Source of the DNA: an uncultured Verrucomicrobiota bacterium
GTDB taxonomy: Bacteria; Verrucomicrobiota; Verrucomicrobiia; Chthoniobacterales; SZAS-18
Reading direction: 5' to 3'
Assembly (NCBI GenBank): GCA_937873255.1
Contig: CALMVM010000430.1
Coordinates: forward strand, 1-29,158
Length of the DNA stretch: 29,158 nt
The notes below the pieces were generated by a model. The model was given only the letters and a program-made list of their open reading frames with translations, did not search any database and was not told the DNA's origin. Below are positions 1 to 7,301 of the stretch, one piece after another. Numbering within the stretch: position 1 is the first letter of the stretch; every line of letters starts with the position of its first letter. Position numbers and translations under genes: made by a program.

Positions 1-348
1 GGGTGGAGGAGGGGCGCTGCGCGGGGGCTTGATGCGCGTGAACGGATTGGGCACATCCCAGTGCTCGTAGGCGAAAGCGAGCGCGGCGCGGGCCTGCACC
101 TGGCTGCTGGACGCCGTCCGCCCCGCTGCGGCCACCATTTCGCGGTAGAAACGCGCGGCGTCCTCTTTCGTGAGCGCCAGCGGGTCGAGTCGGTGTGCGC
201 CCGCCCAGGCGAGGAGCCGCTGCCATGCCCGCTGCTAGGCGAAGAGCGTGTTCTCGCTGAGCTTGCTTTCGTCACGCGCGGCACGCACCAAATCATCGAA
301 ATCCGGCGTTTTCCGCTCGGTCGGTGGGGCAGGGGAGGGGTTTTCCAC
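1..348 (-). pseudogene. Tyrosine recombinase (phage/integron-type integrase), N-terminal part, interrupted by amber stop and cut by window edge
   Basis: Reading the minus strand from a GTG at 348, the frame gives a Pro-rich leader, then a SAM-like core-binding domain of a tyrosine recombinase: LSENTLFA, stop, QRAWQRLLAWAGAHRLDPLA, and further on a helix-rich part ending NPFTRIKPPRSAPPPP at the window edge. The family pattern is S-x-N-T-x-x-A-Y-x-x-x-W-x-x-F-x-x-W. The stop (TAG, 237-235) falls where the conserved Tyr is expected, so one base change from TAC or TAT explains it. The frame stays open and family-like on both sides, so the decay is recent, or the stop is read through or is a sequencing error. 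The catalytic domain (R-H-R-Y) lies outside the window. An upstream stop at 373-375 limits the start. The family assignment rests on the core-binding domain alone. Confidence 0.72.
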
Positions 349-387
349 GGAAAAGCTCGTTTTCGGAGCATCCTACAGAGAGGGAAC

Positions 388-463
388 GGAATTTCCAATA
401 ATAAGTGTTATTGCAAATTTCTTTGGTCTATCGGCGTAAAAAACCGTTATTATTGAAAATTCC
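388..463. repeat. dif-like inverted repeat (candidate recombinase site) with a third matching arm
   Basis: An AT-rich island in GC-rich DNA, 40 bases upstream of the recombinase start. Left arm 389-401 and right arm 408-420 are inverted repeats matching at 11 of 13 positions around a 6-base centre (TAAGTG, 402-407). The inner ends read CAATAA and TTATTG, the layout of dif and other tyrosine recombinase core sites (about 11-base arms, 6-8-base centre). A third segment at 447-463 is the inverted copy of 388-404 with 16 of 17 matches. Its position beside an integrase gene fits an attachment site. The strand-exchange role is inference; the repeat could instead be an operator for the recombinase promoter. 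Confidence 0.5.
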
Positions 464-876
464 TAGTCCGCCGCCATTTTAACAGGGCCACCACATTGCT
501 TGGCGGTGGTTTCGCACCTGATTGTACCCGGTGCGGATCGCGTAAGGGCAGCGAGGCGCATCCCCAGACGGACACCAGCTGGTTGGAATGACGGCCTGCC
601 TCGCCCGCCCATACGCCTTGTGCTGGCGGATCTGTAGGTGCCGGTGAAAAAACAACCGGCGACATTACAGGCGAGACCCGCGGGCAGAAGACGTGCAGCG
701 TGGAACCTGAGCAAAGCCCGCCATCGCCAAGATCGTGCGCGACGCACGGATCATCGTGGCGTCGGCCGCACGGCAAAGCCGTCTTGGAAAACCACCGTTT
801 TTCGTCGATGAAAACTTACCAGATAGGAAGCGCGCCCGCGGCAAGAGCAGGGTTACGAGTTTCGATTCGTCCGTGT
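464..876. other. Intergenic stretch, no convincing gene; two small stem-loops near its left end
   Basis: I see no protein that resembles a known family on either strand. Near the left end are two possible short hairpins in tandem: CCACC (488-492) with GGTGG (505-509), and CGCACC (513-518) with GGTGCG (530-535). The rest looks like decayed or non-coding sequence between the recombinase region and the DUF4336 gene, whose stop is at 877. Confidence 0.5.
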
Positions 877-1572
877 TCAATCGGCCTGCCCGAACAGGAA
901 GCCAGCTTCTCGCAAGGCTTCGATGAGGGCAACCTTGCCGGTTTCCACCACGTCGCCGTGGCCGACGATCACACGCTCGAAGTCCCATCGGCTTAGGGTC
1001 TCCAGCGAGCGTTCGAAGGCTGCTTTGTCGTCGATCCCGAGTTTCTCGACGTGCGGCATGGCCGTATCCTGATCCTGGCCACCGATGAGGCCGACCGCCG
1101 CGAACATCCGCTGGCCCAACCCCGCCTCGTCGGTCACGTGGAACACCAAATCGGCCACGATCAGCGTGCGGCTCGGTCGATGCAGCATCACGTATTCACG
1201 CTTGGCCTCGGACTTGCCCGCGAGTTCGAGCACGGCAAGTTCATCTCCCCAGGCGGCGGGTGGTGAACTGAGCGGCTGGGTCGGGACTTCCGCAATCTCG
1301 GAAAACCCTTCTGGTGCAAGGTACGGGATGTTCGGGAAGGCCGCGTGTCCTTCCTTGGCAAAGGTGTCGTGGGTGTTGAGCGCTTCCACCAAGTAGGCAG
1401 GTTCGCCCAGTGCACTGATAGATGCCACGTCTTCCGGGGAGAAGGGCGCAGTGGAGTGGATGACCAGTTCCCCGGAACGCAGCTTGATGAGGGTCACGGT
1501 GCGGTTGATGTGCACACCCAGCATGGTGAGTGGGTACTGCATGGTCCAAAGGTTTTCGGCGATAGCGTTCAT
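877..1572 (-). CDS. DUF4336 domain protein (metallo-beta-lactamase-like fold)
   Basis: A 231-residue protein without signal peptide or membrane segment. The N-terminal half reads like DUF4336 (VTLIKLRSGELVIHS, then LGEPAYLVEALNTHDTF), a family related to metallo-beta-lactamases in which the strand order is kept but the HxHxDH metal motif is not evident. The C-terminal FERVIVGHGDVVETG resembles the GHG turn of that fold. The long overlapping frames on both strands here lack family resemblance. No strong ribosome site precedes the ATG; a GGGAG lies roughly 24 bases upstream. The gene follows the LysR gene on the same strand with a gap of about 150 bases, so it may be a LysR target. The substrate is unknown. 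Confidence 0.72.
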   Translation of the reverse strand: MNAIAENLWTMQYPLTMLGVHINRTVTLIKLRSGELVIHSTAPFSPEDVASISALGEPAYLVEALNTHDTFAKEGHAAFPNIPYLAPEGFSEIAEVPTQPLSSPPAAWGDELAVLELAGKSEAKREYVMLHRPSRTLIVADLVFHVTDEAGLGQRMFAAVGLIGGQDQDTAMPHVEKLGIDDKAAFERSLETLSRWDFERVIVGHGDVVETGKVALIEALREAGFLFGQAD

Positions 1573-1722
1573 GGTAAGCTCAGGTTCGAGTTATTCTCCC
1601 TTCATGGTCGCGTGAATGTGTTTGGACAATTGTCCTTGAGGTGAGATTCCCACCCGGCGCTGACAAATATTACTTGTACGTTGGCCACTGATCCGCAGGC
1701 TGCTTGGACCCTGCATCCCGGC

Positions 1723-2670
1723 TTACTGACTGGCGGCAAAGCGTTCCCGCACGATCTGGATAAAGTGCTGGAGCGGGCGGGAAAGATTGTGCTCTCTCCA
1801 AACGATCTCGATGCGGGTTTTCACGGGCTGCGCGAGCGGGCGGAACAATGCCCCTTCGTGCGGCAACTTCATGCAGGTCTCCGGCAGCAGGGTCACTCCC
1901 ATGCCCAACGAAACCAGGCCGATCATGGTCGGCGCGCGGTCGACCTCGTGGGAAATCTTCGGGACGAAACCCGCCGCCCCACAAACACGCTGGAGCCATT
2001 CGCGCGCGCCGGGGTAGAAAGTCTCGCCCATGGTGATAAACGGCAGCGGTGCCAGTTCCTCGAGCTGGAGCGTCGGGGTCTGCGCCAGCGGACTGCTTTG
2101 CGGGATCACGGCCATGGCGTTGCCGTGCAGCACCACTTCGCGCTGCCATCCCGCCTCGGTCGGCAGCCGGGCCTCCCCGACAAAGCACAGGTCGATTTTG
2201 TTCTCGGCGAGCGCCTTGAACTGCTCGGTCACCGACAGGTCAAACAAGTTGAGCGACACGTCCGGCCACACCTCGCGAAAGCCGTTGAGGGTGGTCGGCA
2301 GGAGGTCATAGTGCATGTCGGCGATGTAGCCGATGTTCAGCGAGCCGTTTTCACCCAGGCTCAGGCGACGCACATCCTGCACGTCGGCGCTCGCCTGGGT
2401 GAGCAAACGCCGGGTGCGCTCCAGAAAGAACTGTCCAGCCTCGGTCAAGGAGAGCCGGTTGTTTGCCCGGGCGAAGAGTTGCACGCTCAACTGCCTTTCC
2501 AGATTTCTGATCTGGCGGGTGAGCGAGGGCTGGGCGAGCCGCAGCTTGAGGGCAGCGCGTGTCACGCTCAGTTCCTCTGCCACCGTCACGAAGTAATGCA
2601 GGTGACGAATCTCGATGAGCGGATTGGGAACTTGGCGAAAGGGGACGCTGGGCACAGGACCTATTCGCAA
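1723..2670 (-). CDS. LysR-family transcriptional regulator
   Basis: About 315 residues, the usual length for LysR regulators. The N-terminal winged helix-turn-helix is clear (EIRHLHYFVTVAEELSVTRA, AQPSLTRQIRNLERQL, VQLFAR, LTEAGQFFLE). The co-inducer-binding domain follows, with the periplasmic-binding-protein pattern NIGYIADMHYDLLP and later GLVSLGMGVTLLPE. No ATG starts the frame near the expected position; the choices are TTG at 2670 or GTG at 2655, and the usual family start would lie just before IEIRHLHYF. The gene is divergent from the DUF4142/catalase pair and upstream of the DUF4336 gene on the same strand, so either could be regulated by it. The ligand cannot be read from the sequence. 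Confidence 0.93.
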   Translation of the reverse strand: MRIGPVPSVPFRQVPNPLIEIRHLHYFVTVAEELSVTRAALKLRLAQPSLTRQIRNLERQLSVQLFARANNRLSLTEAGQFFLERTRRLLTQASADVQDVRRLSLGENGSLNIGYIADMHYDLLPTTLNGFREVWPDVSLNLFDLSVTEQFKALAENKIDLCFVGEARLPTEAGWQREVVLHGNAMAVIPQSSPLAQTPTLQLEELAPLPFITMGETFYPGAREWLQRVCGAAGFVPKISHEVDRAPTMIGLVSLGMGVTLLPETCMKLPHEGALFRPLAQPVKTRIEIVWREHNLSRPLQHFIQIVRERFAASQ

Positions 2671-2737
2671 CTGCTCGCACGTTTTCCCTCATTTCTTGGA
2701 GGTTAGCTATAACTTTGGCGATATGGCAGCATCGGCG

Positions 2738-2743
2738 AGGAGG
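2738..2743 (+). promoter_or_regulatory. Ribosome binding site AGGAGG ahead of a GTG start
   Basis: A perfect AGGAGG lies 11 bases before GTG at 2755 but 38 bases before the ATG at 2782. This favours the GTG start, which gives the DUF4142 protein nine extra residues before its Tat signal. Confidence 0.55.
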
Positions 2744-2754
2744 TATTAGCCGAG

Positions 2755-3375
2755 GTGCTTTGCCTCGCCTACCCGTGGTTCATGAACGATACAAACCGCA
2801 GAGAATTTCTCAAAACTTCAGTCAAGGGTGCCGCCGTGCTTGGCGTGGGCTTATCCTCCCTGAGCTTTCTGACGACGGCGCAAGCCGCCGCCGACAAAGC
2901 CGACGTTTCCATGCCTGGCGACAAGAAACCGGTGACGAACGAAGAATTATTTCGCATGGGAGTGATCGGGCCGGCCGAGCTTTCGCTGGTCACCAGCCAG
3001 CTCGCCCTGGAAAAGGCGACCGACAAAGACGTGAAGGAATTCGCCGGGTTCGAGCACACGGAGGCCATCGCCGTGACCTCGGTGCTCAAGCAACTCGGCA
3101 CCGCCGTGCCCGCGCCGGACGCAAAGGCTAAGGCGACGCTGGAAAAGCTCCAGGCGGCCGGGAAGGGCGCGGAGTTCGACAAGGCGTACATCATGGCCCA
3201 ATACGAAAACCATGTGTTCCTGCGCGATCACGCGGAAGATTACCTGAAGCGCGCCGAAGGCGGCAAAGACGGTGCAGCAGAGTTGCAGGGACAGCATCTC
3301 GCCACCCTGGCGCTGGCCACGTTCAAGGAGCACGTCGCCATTACCAAACGCATCTCCGGCGAGTTGAAGGCGTAA
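2755..3375 (+). CDS. DUF4142 ferritin-like protein with twin-arginine signal
   Basis: The product carries a Tat-type leader: NRREFLKTS, a hydrophobic run (GAAVLGVGLSSLSFL) and a likely cleavage after AQA. The mature part, about 165 residues, is almost wholly helical and matches DUF4142, a four-helix ferritin-like family (FRMGVIGPAELSLVTSQLAL, then FAGFEHTEAIAVTSVLKQL). A second member lies at 17783-18424 but has a Sec leader instead. The GTG at 2755 has a strong ribosome site; the ATG at 2782 gives the more usual leader length. The catalase-fold gene follows after 96 bases, suggesting a shared role in oxidative stress at the envelope; that is inference, as the biochemical function of DUF4142 is not settled. 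Confidence 0.85.
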   Translation: MLCLAYPWFMNDTNRREFLKTSVKGAAVLGVGLSSLSFLTTAQAAADKADVSMPGDKKPVTNEELFRMGVIGPAELSLVTSQLALEKATDKDVKEFAGFEHTEAIAVTSVLKQLGTAVPAPDAKAKATLEKLQAAGKGAEFDKAYIMAQYENHVFLRDHAEDYLKRAEGGKDGAAELQGQHLATLALATFKEHVAITKRISGELKA

Positions 3376-3394
3376 GACAAAATCCTTCCCTGAT

Positions 3395-3422
3395 CCGGGC
3401 CGTGGCAACCGTCACGGCCCGG
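3395..3422 (+). terminator. Strong hairpin between DUF4142 and catalase genes
   Basis: A perfect 10-base stem, CCGGGCCGTG with CACGGCCCGG, closes an 8-base loop 20 bases after the DUF4142 stop. No T-run follows, so it may attenuate transcription or protect the 3' end rather than act as a full intrinsic terminator. Confidence 0.5.
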
Positions 3423-3471
3423 CTGCCATTCATCCGCGTCTTCCCATTCGATCTGAACCCCATCAAACTCT

Positions 3472-4563
3472 ATGCCCGACTACGTTCCTTACCGCGACGA
3501 CATCGAGACCATTGACCCTGACGAGCAGGAAACCCACGCCAAAATCATCCAGACGATGACCGATGGGCAGCACATCACCCGTGAGAAGTACGGCAAGTCC
3601 GTGCGCATCTCCCACGCCAAAGCGCATGGTTTGCTGAGAGGGGAATTGATTGTCAGCGACGAGTTGCCGCCCGAGTTCGCGCAAGGCCTCTTCCAACCCG
3701 GGGCGAAACATCCCGTCGTCATCCGGCTGGCCACGGCCCCGGGCGAGTACACTGACGACTCCAAGCTTTCGACGGTGCGCGGCATGTCCATCAAGGTCTT
3801 CAACGTCGATGGCCCCAAGCTCGCGCCCTTTGAGGAGACCACTACGCAGGACTTCGTCCTCGACACCGGCAAGGAGTTTCTCACCAGTGGCCCCAAAGCT
3901 TTCCTCCAAGCGTTCAAGCCAAACGCCGAGATTGCCCCCAAGCTCTCCGATGACGTGAAAGGCGTTGTTTCCACCGTTGCCCGCGGCACGAACGCCGTGC
4001 TCAACATGTTCGGTGCCAACTCGGAGAAGCTCGATTTTTATGGCCACGAGAAGAAACATCCGTTGGCCGAGTCGTACTACTCCCAGACCGCCATCCGCTA
4101 CGGCGACTACGTGGCCAAGCTCGGTGTCATCCCCGCCACCCCTGGACTCTTCGAATTGGAACAATGGGAGTTCGATCCGCAAACGCCTGACGCTCTGCGT
4201 GAAGCCACCGTGGCTTTCTTCCAGTCCAACGCTGCCGAGTTCGGCATCGTCGTGCAGCTCAACACCGACCTGGAAAAGATGCCGATTGAGGATGCCATGG
4301 CCCCCTGGAGTGAAGACGAATCGCCTTACGTGATCGTTGCCCGCTTGGTGATCCCTGCGCAAGACGCCTTTGACGCGTCGCGGGCCGACGTGGTGGACGG
4401 CAATTTCTCCTTCTCACCGGCTCATTCGCTGGTGGTACATCGTCCGCTGGGCGGCATCAACCGCGCGCGCCTGGTGGTCTACACGACCATGGCAAACATG
4501 CGGCGTCAGGAGAACAACCGCCCTACGAACGAGCCTACCAGCATCGACCAAGTTCCAGCTTGA
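3472..4563 (+). CDS. Catalase-fold haem protein (catalase family protein)
   Basis: 363 residues, shorter than a classic catalase (about 480-750) and matching the short bacterial catalase-related group. The catalase-like core shows KSVRISHAKAHGLLRGELIV (distal His region, His48/His52), then VIRLATAPGE and VRGMSIKVFNVDGPKLAP, the equivalents of the haem-pocket strands. The standard proximal R-x-F-x-Y motif is not recognisable, so peroxidase, peroxygenase or weak catalase activity are all possible. No signal peptide is seen, so the protein is probably cytoplasmic. An overlapping 299-codon open frame on the minus strand is a codon-bias shadow. The neighbour is the DUF4142 gene upstream on the same strand. 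Confidence 0.88.
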   Translation: MPDYVPYRDDIETIDPDEQETHAKIIQTMTDGQHITREKYGKSVRISHAKAHGLLRGELIVSDELPPEFAQGLFQPGAKHPVVIRLATAPGEYTDDSKLSTVRGMSIKVFNVDGPKLAPFEETTTQDFVLDTGKEFLTSGPKAFLQAFKPNAEIAPKLSDDVKGVVSTVARGTNAVLNMFGANSEKLDFYGHEKKHPLAESYYSQTAIRYGDYVAKLGVIPATPGLFELEQWEFDPQTPDALREATVAFFQSNAAEFGIVVQLNTDLEKMPIEDAMAPWSEDESPYVIVARLVIPAQDAFDASRADVVDGNFSFSPAHSLVVHRPLGGINRARLVVYTTMANMRRQENNRPTNEPTSIDQVPA

Positions 4564-4991
4564 ACGAGACGGTCGCAAAACTTTGCGCTTGGCTTCCACG
4601 AAGGACCGTTTCGACGTTCTGGCCCGGCTTTGGACTTCGAAAGGAGACCCACACTCCGGCTCAACTTGAAATGCCAACTGCTTCACATAGCCGCTGGCGA
4701 GTTTGTTCATCTCGAACATGCTCCTCGCAGGTGACCGGCGGTATACCGGCTGACGTGCACCTCTCCCCGAGAACGGTCGATCTCCTCCGAGACTACAATC
4801 GCATGGTGTCAGGTCGAGAAGGCGCGATCAATCGTCTCAAGTGCGCGGGCAACAAGGAGCGTCTTGTCCATACTCCAGGCAGCCGTAATCCGTTGAAGCC
4901 GAAAACGGTACCGTTGAGGTAGGAACCTTTCAGAGAACGACAGAAAGAACGAAGCCTAGCCGCTCTTCCCGCGTTGTGGTTTGTCCAATCG
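4564..4991. other. Intergenic stretch between convergent catalase gene and pao operon; short palindromes only
   Basis: No gene is recognised. Open frames on either strand show no family resemblance. Notable are a perfect 12-base palindrome AACGGTACCGTT (4904-4915), the 10-base palindrome CGGTATACCG (4739-4748) and a small CGCAAA/TTTGCG hairpin close to the catalase stop. The stretch separates two genes that end toward each other, so terminators are expected, but none has a clear T-run. It may hold remnants of a lost gene. Confidence 0.45.
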
Positions 4992-7268
4992 TCAAAGCAG
5001 CTTGTCGAGCGTCACCGGCAAGCTGCGTACCCGCCTGCCCGTGGCGTGCCAGATGGCGTTCGTCACCGCCGCGGCCACGCCGACGATGCCGATCTCGCCG
5101 AGTCCTTTTGCGCCGAGCGGGTTGACCACCTCGTCGTGCTCGGGCACGAAGATCACGTCGATGTCGTGGATGTCCGCGTTCACCGGGATGTGGTACTCCG
5201 CGTAGTTGTGGTTCATGAAGCGACCCACCTTGTCGTCGAGCATCCCTTCCTCCTCCAGTGCCATGCTGATGCCCCAGACAATCGCGCCCATGATCTGGCT
5301 GCGCGCCGTCTTGGGATTGAGGATGCGCCCGCCGGCAATCGCGCTGACCACCCGCGTGACGTGGATCGTGCCCAAGTCCTCATCGACGCTGACTTCCGCG
5401 AACACCGCCGAATGGCTGTAGAGCGCGTGGGTGGCTTGCTTGGCCAACTGCGGCAGTTCGGTCGTGTCCAGTTCGAGCTTGTCTATCTTGCCCGCCTTGA
5501 GCGCCTCCGCATAGGTGACGTTCTTGACCGGGTTACCCGTGACGTGCATCGCCCCGTTGGCGAAGGTCACGTCTCCGATCTTGGTATCTCCCAAGGGCGT
5601 GCCGTCCACCTTGCCCGCGAGCTTGAACAGCCGGTCGCGTAATTCTTGGCACACCGTTTTCACGGCCGAACCCACGCTCGACACCGTCCACGAGCCGCCT
5701 TCCACGGGCGCATACACCATGGACGAGTCACCTAGCTCAAAAGTCACATTCTCAATCGCCACGCCCGAGAACTCGGCCGCGATCATGGTCATCACCGTAT
5801 AGGTGCCCGTGCCGATGTCGCTCGTCGCGCTGGAAACCACCAGCTTGCCGTCGGGCGTGAGCACGAGCTTCGCCGCCGCCTTGCCCTGCGACGCCTCCCA
5901 CGAACCCGACGCCATGCCCCAGCCGATGAGGTCGCTGCCCTTCTTCATGGAGCGCGGTTCCAGCGGACGCCCGCTCCAGCCGAACTTCTCCGCCGCCTGC
6001 CGGTAGGCCTCGCGCAGTTCCTTGCTGGAAAACAGCTTGCCCTCGTTCTGGTCCTTCTCGGCGTAGTTCTTCTCGCGGAACGCAAGGGGATCTAGCTTCG
6101 CCTCATAGGCCAACTCGTCGATGGCACATTCGTAAGCGTACAGGCCCGTCACCGCGCCAGGAGCGCGCATGTCGGCTGGTGAGGCCAGGTCGAGGTTCAC
6201 CAACTGGTGGCTCAGCATGACGTTCGGGCAGTTGTAGAGCAGGCCCGACCAGTTCACGACGGTCTCCAAATATTCCTCGTTCTGCGAGGTTTCCTCGATG
6301 GCCGTGTGCGTCACGGCGTCGAGCATCCCGTCCGAGTTGGCCGCGAGCTTGAACTGCTGGATGGCCTCGGGCCGGTGCGAGAAGCTGAACATCTGCTGGC
6401 GCGTCATCGACACACGCACCGAGCGCCTGAGCGCCGTGGCCGCGAGCACGGAAAGGTAGATGTCGTACGTCGGCCGCAGTCCTGAGCCGAAGCCACCGCC
6501 CATGTAGGGCGAAATCACCTGCACGTCGCTGCTCGACAGACCGAACACGCTGCAAACGTACTCCTGGCAGTTCTGCACGCCCTGGGTCTTCTGGTAGATG
6601 GTCAGCTTGCCGTCCTCGCCGTAGGCGACGGTGGAGGCGTAGCTTTCCATCGGCATGTGAAACTCGATGGGTTGCGAGTATTCCACGTCCACCTTGTGCG
6701 CAGCGGCGTCGTAAGCCCCTTCTGGATTGCCGCGCGGCTTCTTGGGTGCCGAGACGTAGCCCGTGCGCGTCACGGTGGGCGGATGCGCCTTGCCCATGTT
6801 GGCGCGCAGATCGGTCTCGTGCGGGGCTACTTCGTATTCCACCTTGACGAGCGATGCCGCGTAGCGCGCCGCCTCGAACGTGTCGGCGATGACCAAGGCG
6901 ACCGGCTGGGAGCTATATTCCAGTTCCGCCTTGTAGAGCGGCCGGAACGGTGCGCCGCCGCTGGACGCCAACTGGTCGCGGTGGCTGCTGTCCAGGTACG
7001 CGGTCTTGGGGGCGTTCTCGTGCGTGAGCACCTTCACGACGCCTGAGACCTTCTCGACCTCGGCGGTGTTGATGCTCTTGATGGTCCCGCGCGCCGCGCC
7101 GCTAGAGACGATGTATCCGTAAAGCAGGTTGGGGACGTTGAACTCGGCGGCGTACTTCGCCCCACCGGTGACTTTGGCCGGGCCATCCACGCGGCTCGTC
7201 GGCTTGCCCAGGTAGGTGGAAGACGTGGTGTCAACGTCTTTGCCGAAGATAGATTTCAGTGCGCTCAT
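4992..7268 (-). CDS. paoC: Aldehyde oxidoreductase, molybdenum cofactor-binding subunit (PaoC/YagR-like)
   Basis: 758 residues, the size of PaoC-type large subunits of the xanthine dehydrogenase family. The start gives KPTSRVDGPAKVTGGAKY, the typical opening. The molybdopterin region has SPYMGGGFGSG (about 254-263) and ADMRAPG (about 366-371). The C-terminal GLGE carries the predicted catalytic Glu725, followed by the usual AAAVTNAIWHATG helix. It is the last gene of a three-gene operon in the order iron-sulfur, FAD, molybdenum, as in E. coli paoABC. By homology it oxidises aldehydes, often aromatic ones, to acids. No paoD/XdhC-type insertion chaperone lies in the window. The gene symbol is given by homology. 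Confidence 0.93.
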   Translation of the reverse strand: MSALKSIFGKDVDTTSSTYLGKPTSRVDGPAKVTGGAKYAAEFNVPNLLYGYIVSSGAARGTIKSINTAEVEKVSGVVKVLTHENAPKTAYLDSSHRDQLASSGGAPFRPLYKAELEYSSQPVALVIADTFEAARYAASLVKVEYEVAPHETDLRANMGKAHPPTVTRTGYVSAPKKPRGNPEGAYDAAAHKVDVEYSQPIEFHMPMESYASTVAYGEDGKLTIYQKTQGVQNCQEYVCSVFGLSSSDVQVISPYMGGGFGSGLRPTYDIYLSVLAATALRRSVRVSMTRQQMFSFSHRPEAIQQFKLAANSDGMLDAVTHTAIEETSQNEEYLETVVNWSGLLYNCPNVMLSHQLVNLDLASPADMRAPGAVTGLYAYECAIDELAYEAKLDPLAFREKNYAEKDQNEGKLFSSKELREAYRQAAEKFGWSGRPLEPRSMKKGSDLIGWGMASGSWEASQGKAAAKLVLTPDGKLVVSSATSDIGTGTYTVMTMIAAEFSGVAIENVTFELGDSSMVYAPVEGGSWTVSSVGSAVKTVCQELRDRLFKLAGKVDGTPLGDTKIGDVTFANGAMHVTGNPVKNVTYAEALKAGKIDKLELDTTELPQLAKQATHALYSHSAVFAEVSVDEDLGTIHVTRVVSAIAGGRILNPKTARSQIMGAIVWGISMALEEEGMLDDKVGRFMNHNYAEYHIPVNADIHDIDVIFVPEHDEVVNPLGAKGLGEIGIVGVAAAVTNAIWHATGRRVRSLPVTLDKLL

Positions 7269-7301
7269 AGCAAAGAGGGGTAGGAAGGGATGGCTGTGTG
7301 T

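Noticed and set aside
474..591. Possible integron attC site (CATTTTAAC at the left, GTTGGAATG at the right, 7 of 9 inverted match)
   Set aside because: The core sites do not fit RYYYAAC and GTTRRRY, the expected inner boxes are absent, and no cassette array follows.
450..776. Minus-strand open frame of 108 codons with other overlapping frames in the intergenic region
   Set aside because: Composition is Pro/Arg/Ser-rich, no domain is recognisable, and several frames are open equally well because of high GC.
1681..2706. Plus-strand open frame of 341 codons opposite the LysR gene
   Set aside because: It is antisense to a clear LysR protein and has no family-like sequence; a codon-bias shadow.
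3463..4362. Minus-strand open frame of 299 codons opposite the catalase-fold gene
   Set aside because: The plus strand encodes recognisable catalase motifs; the antisense frame is Gly/Arg/Val-rich without motifs.
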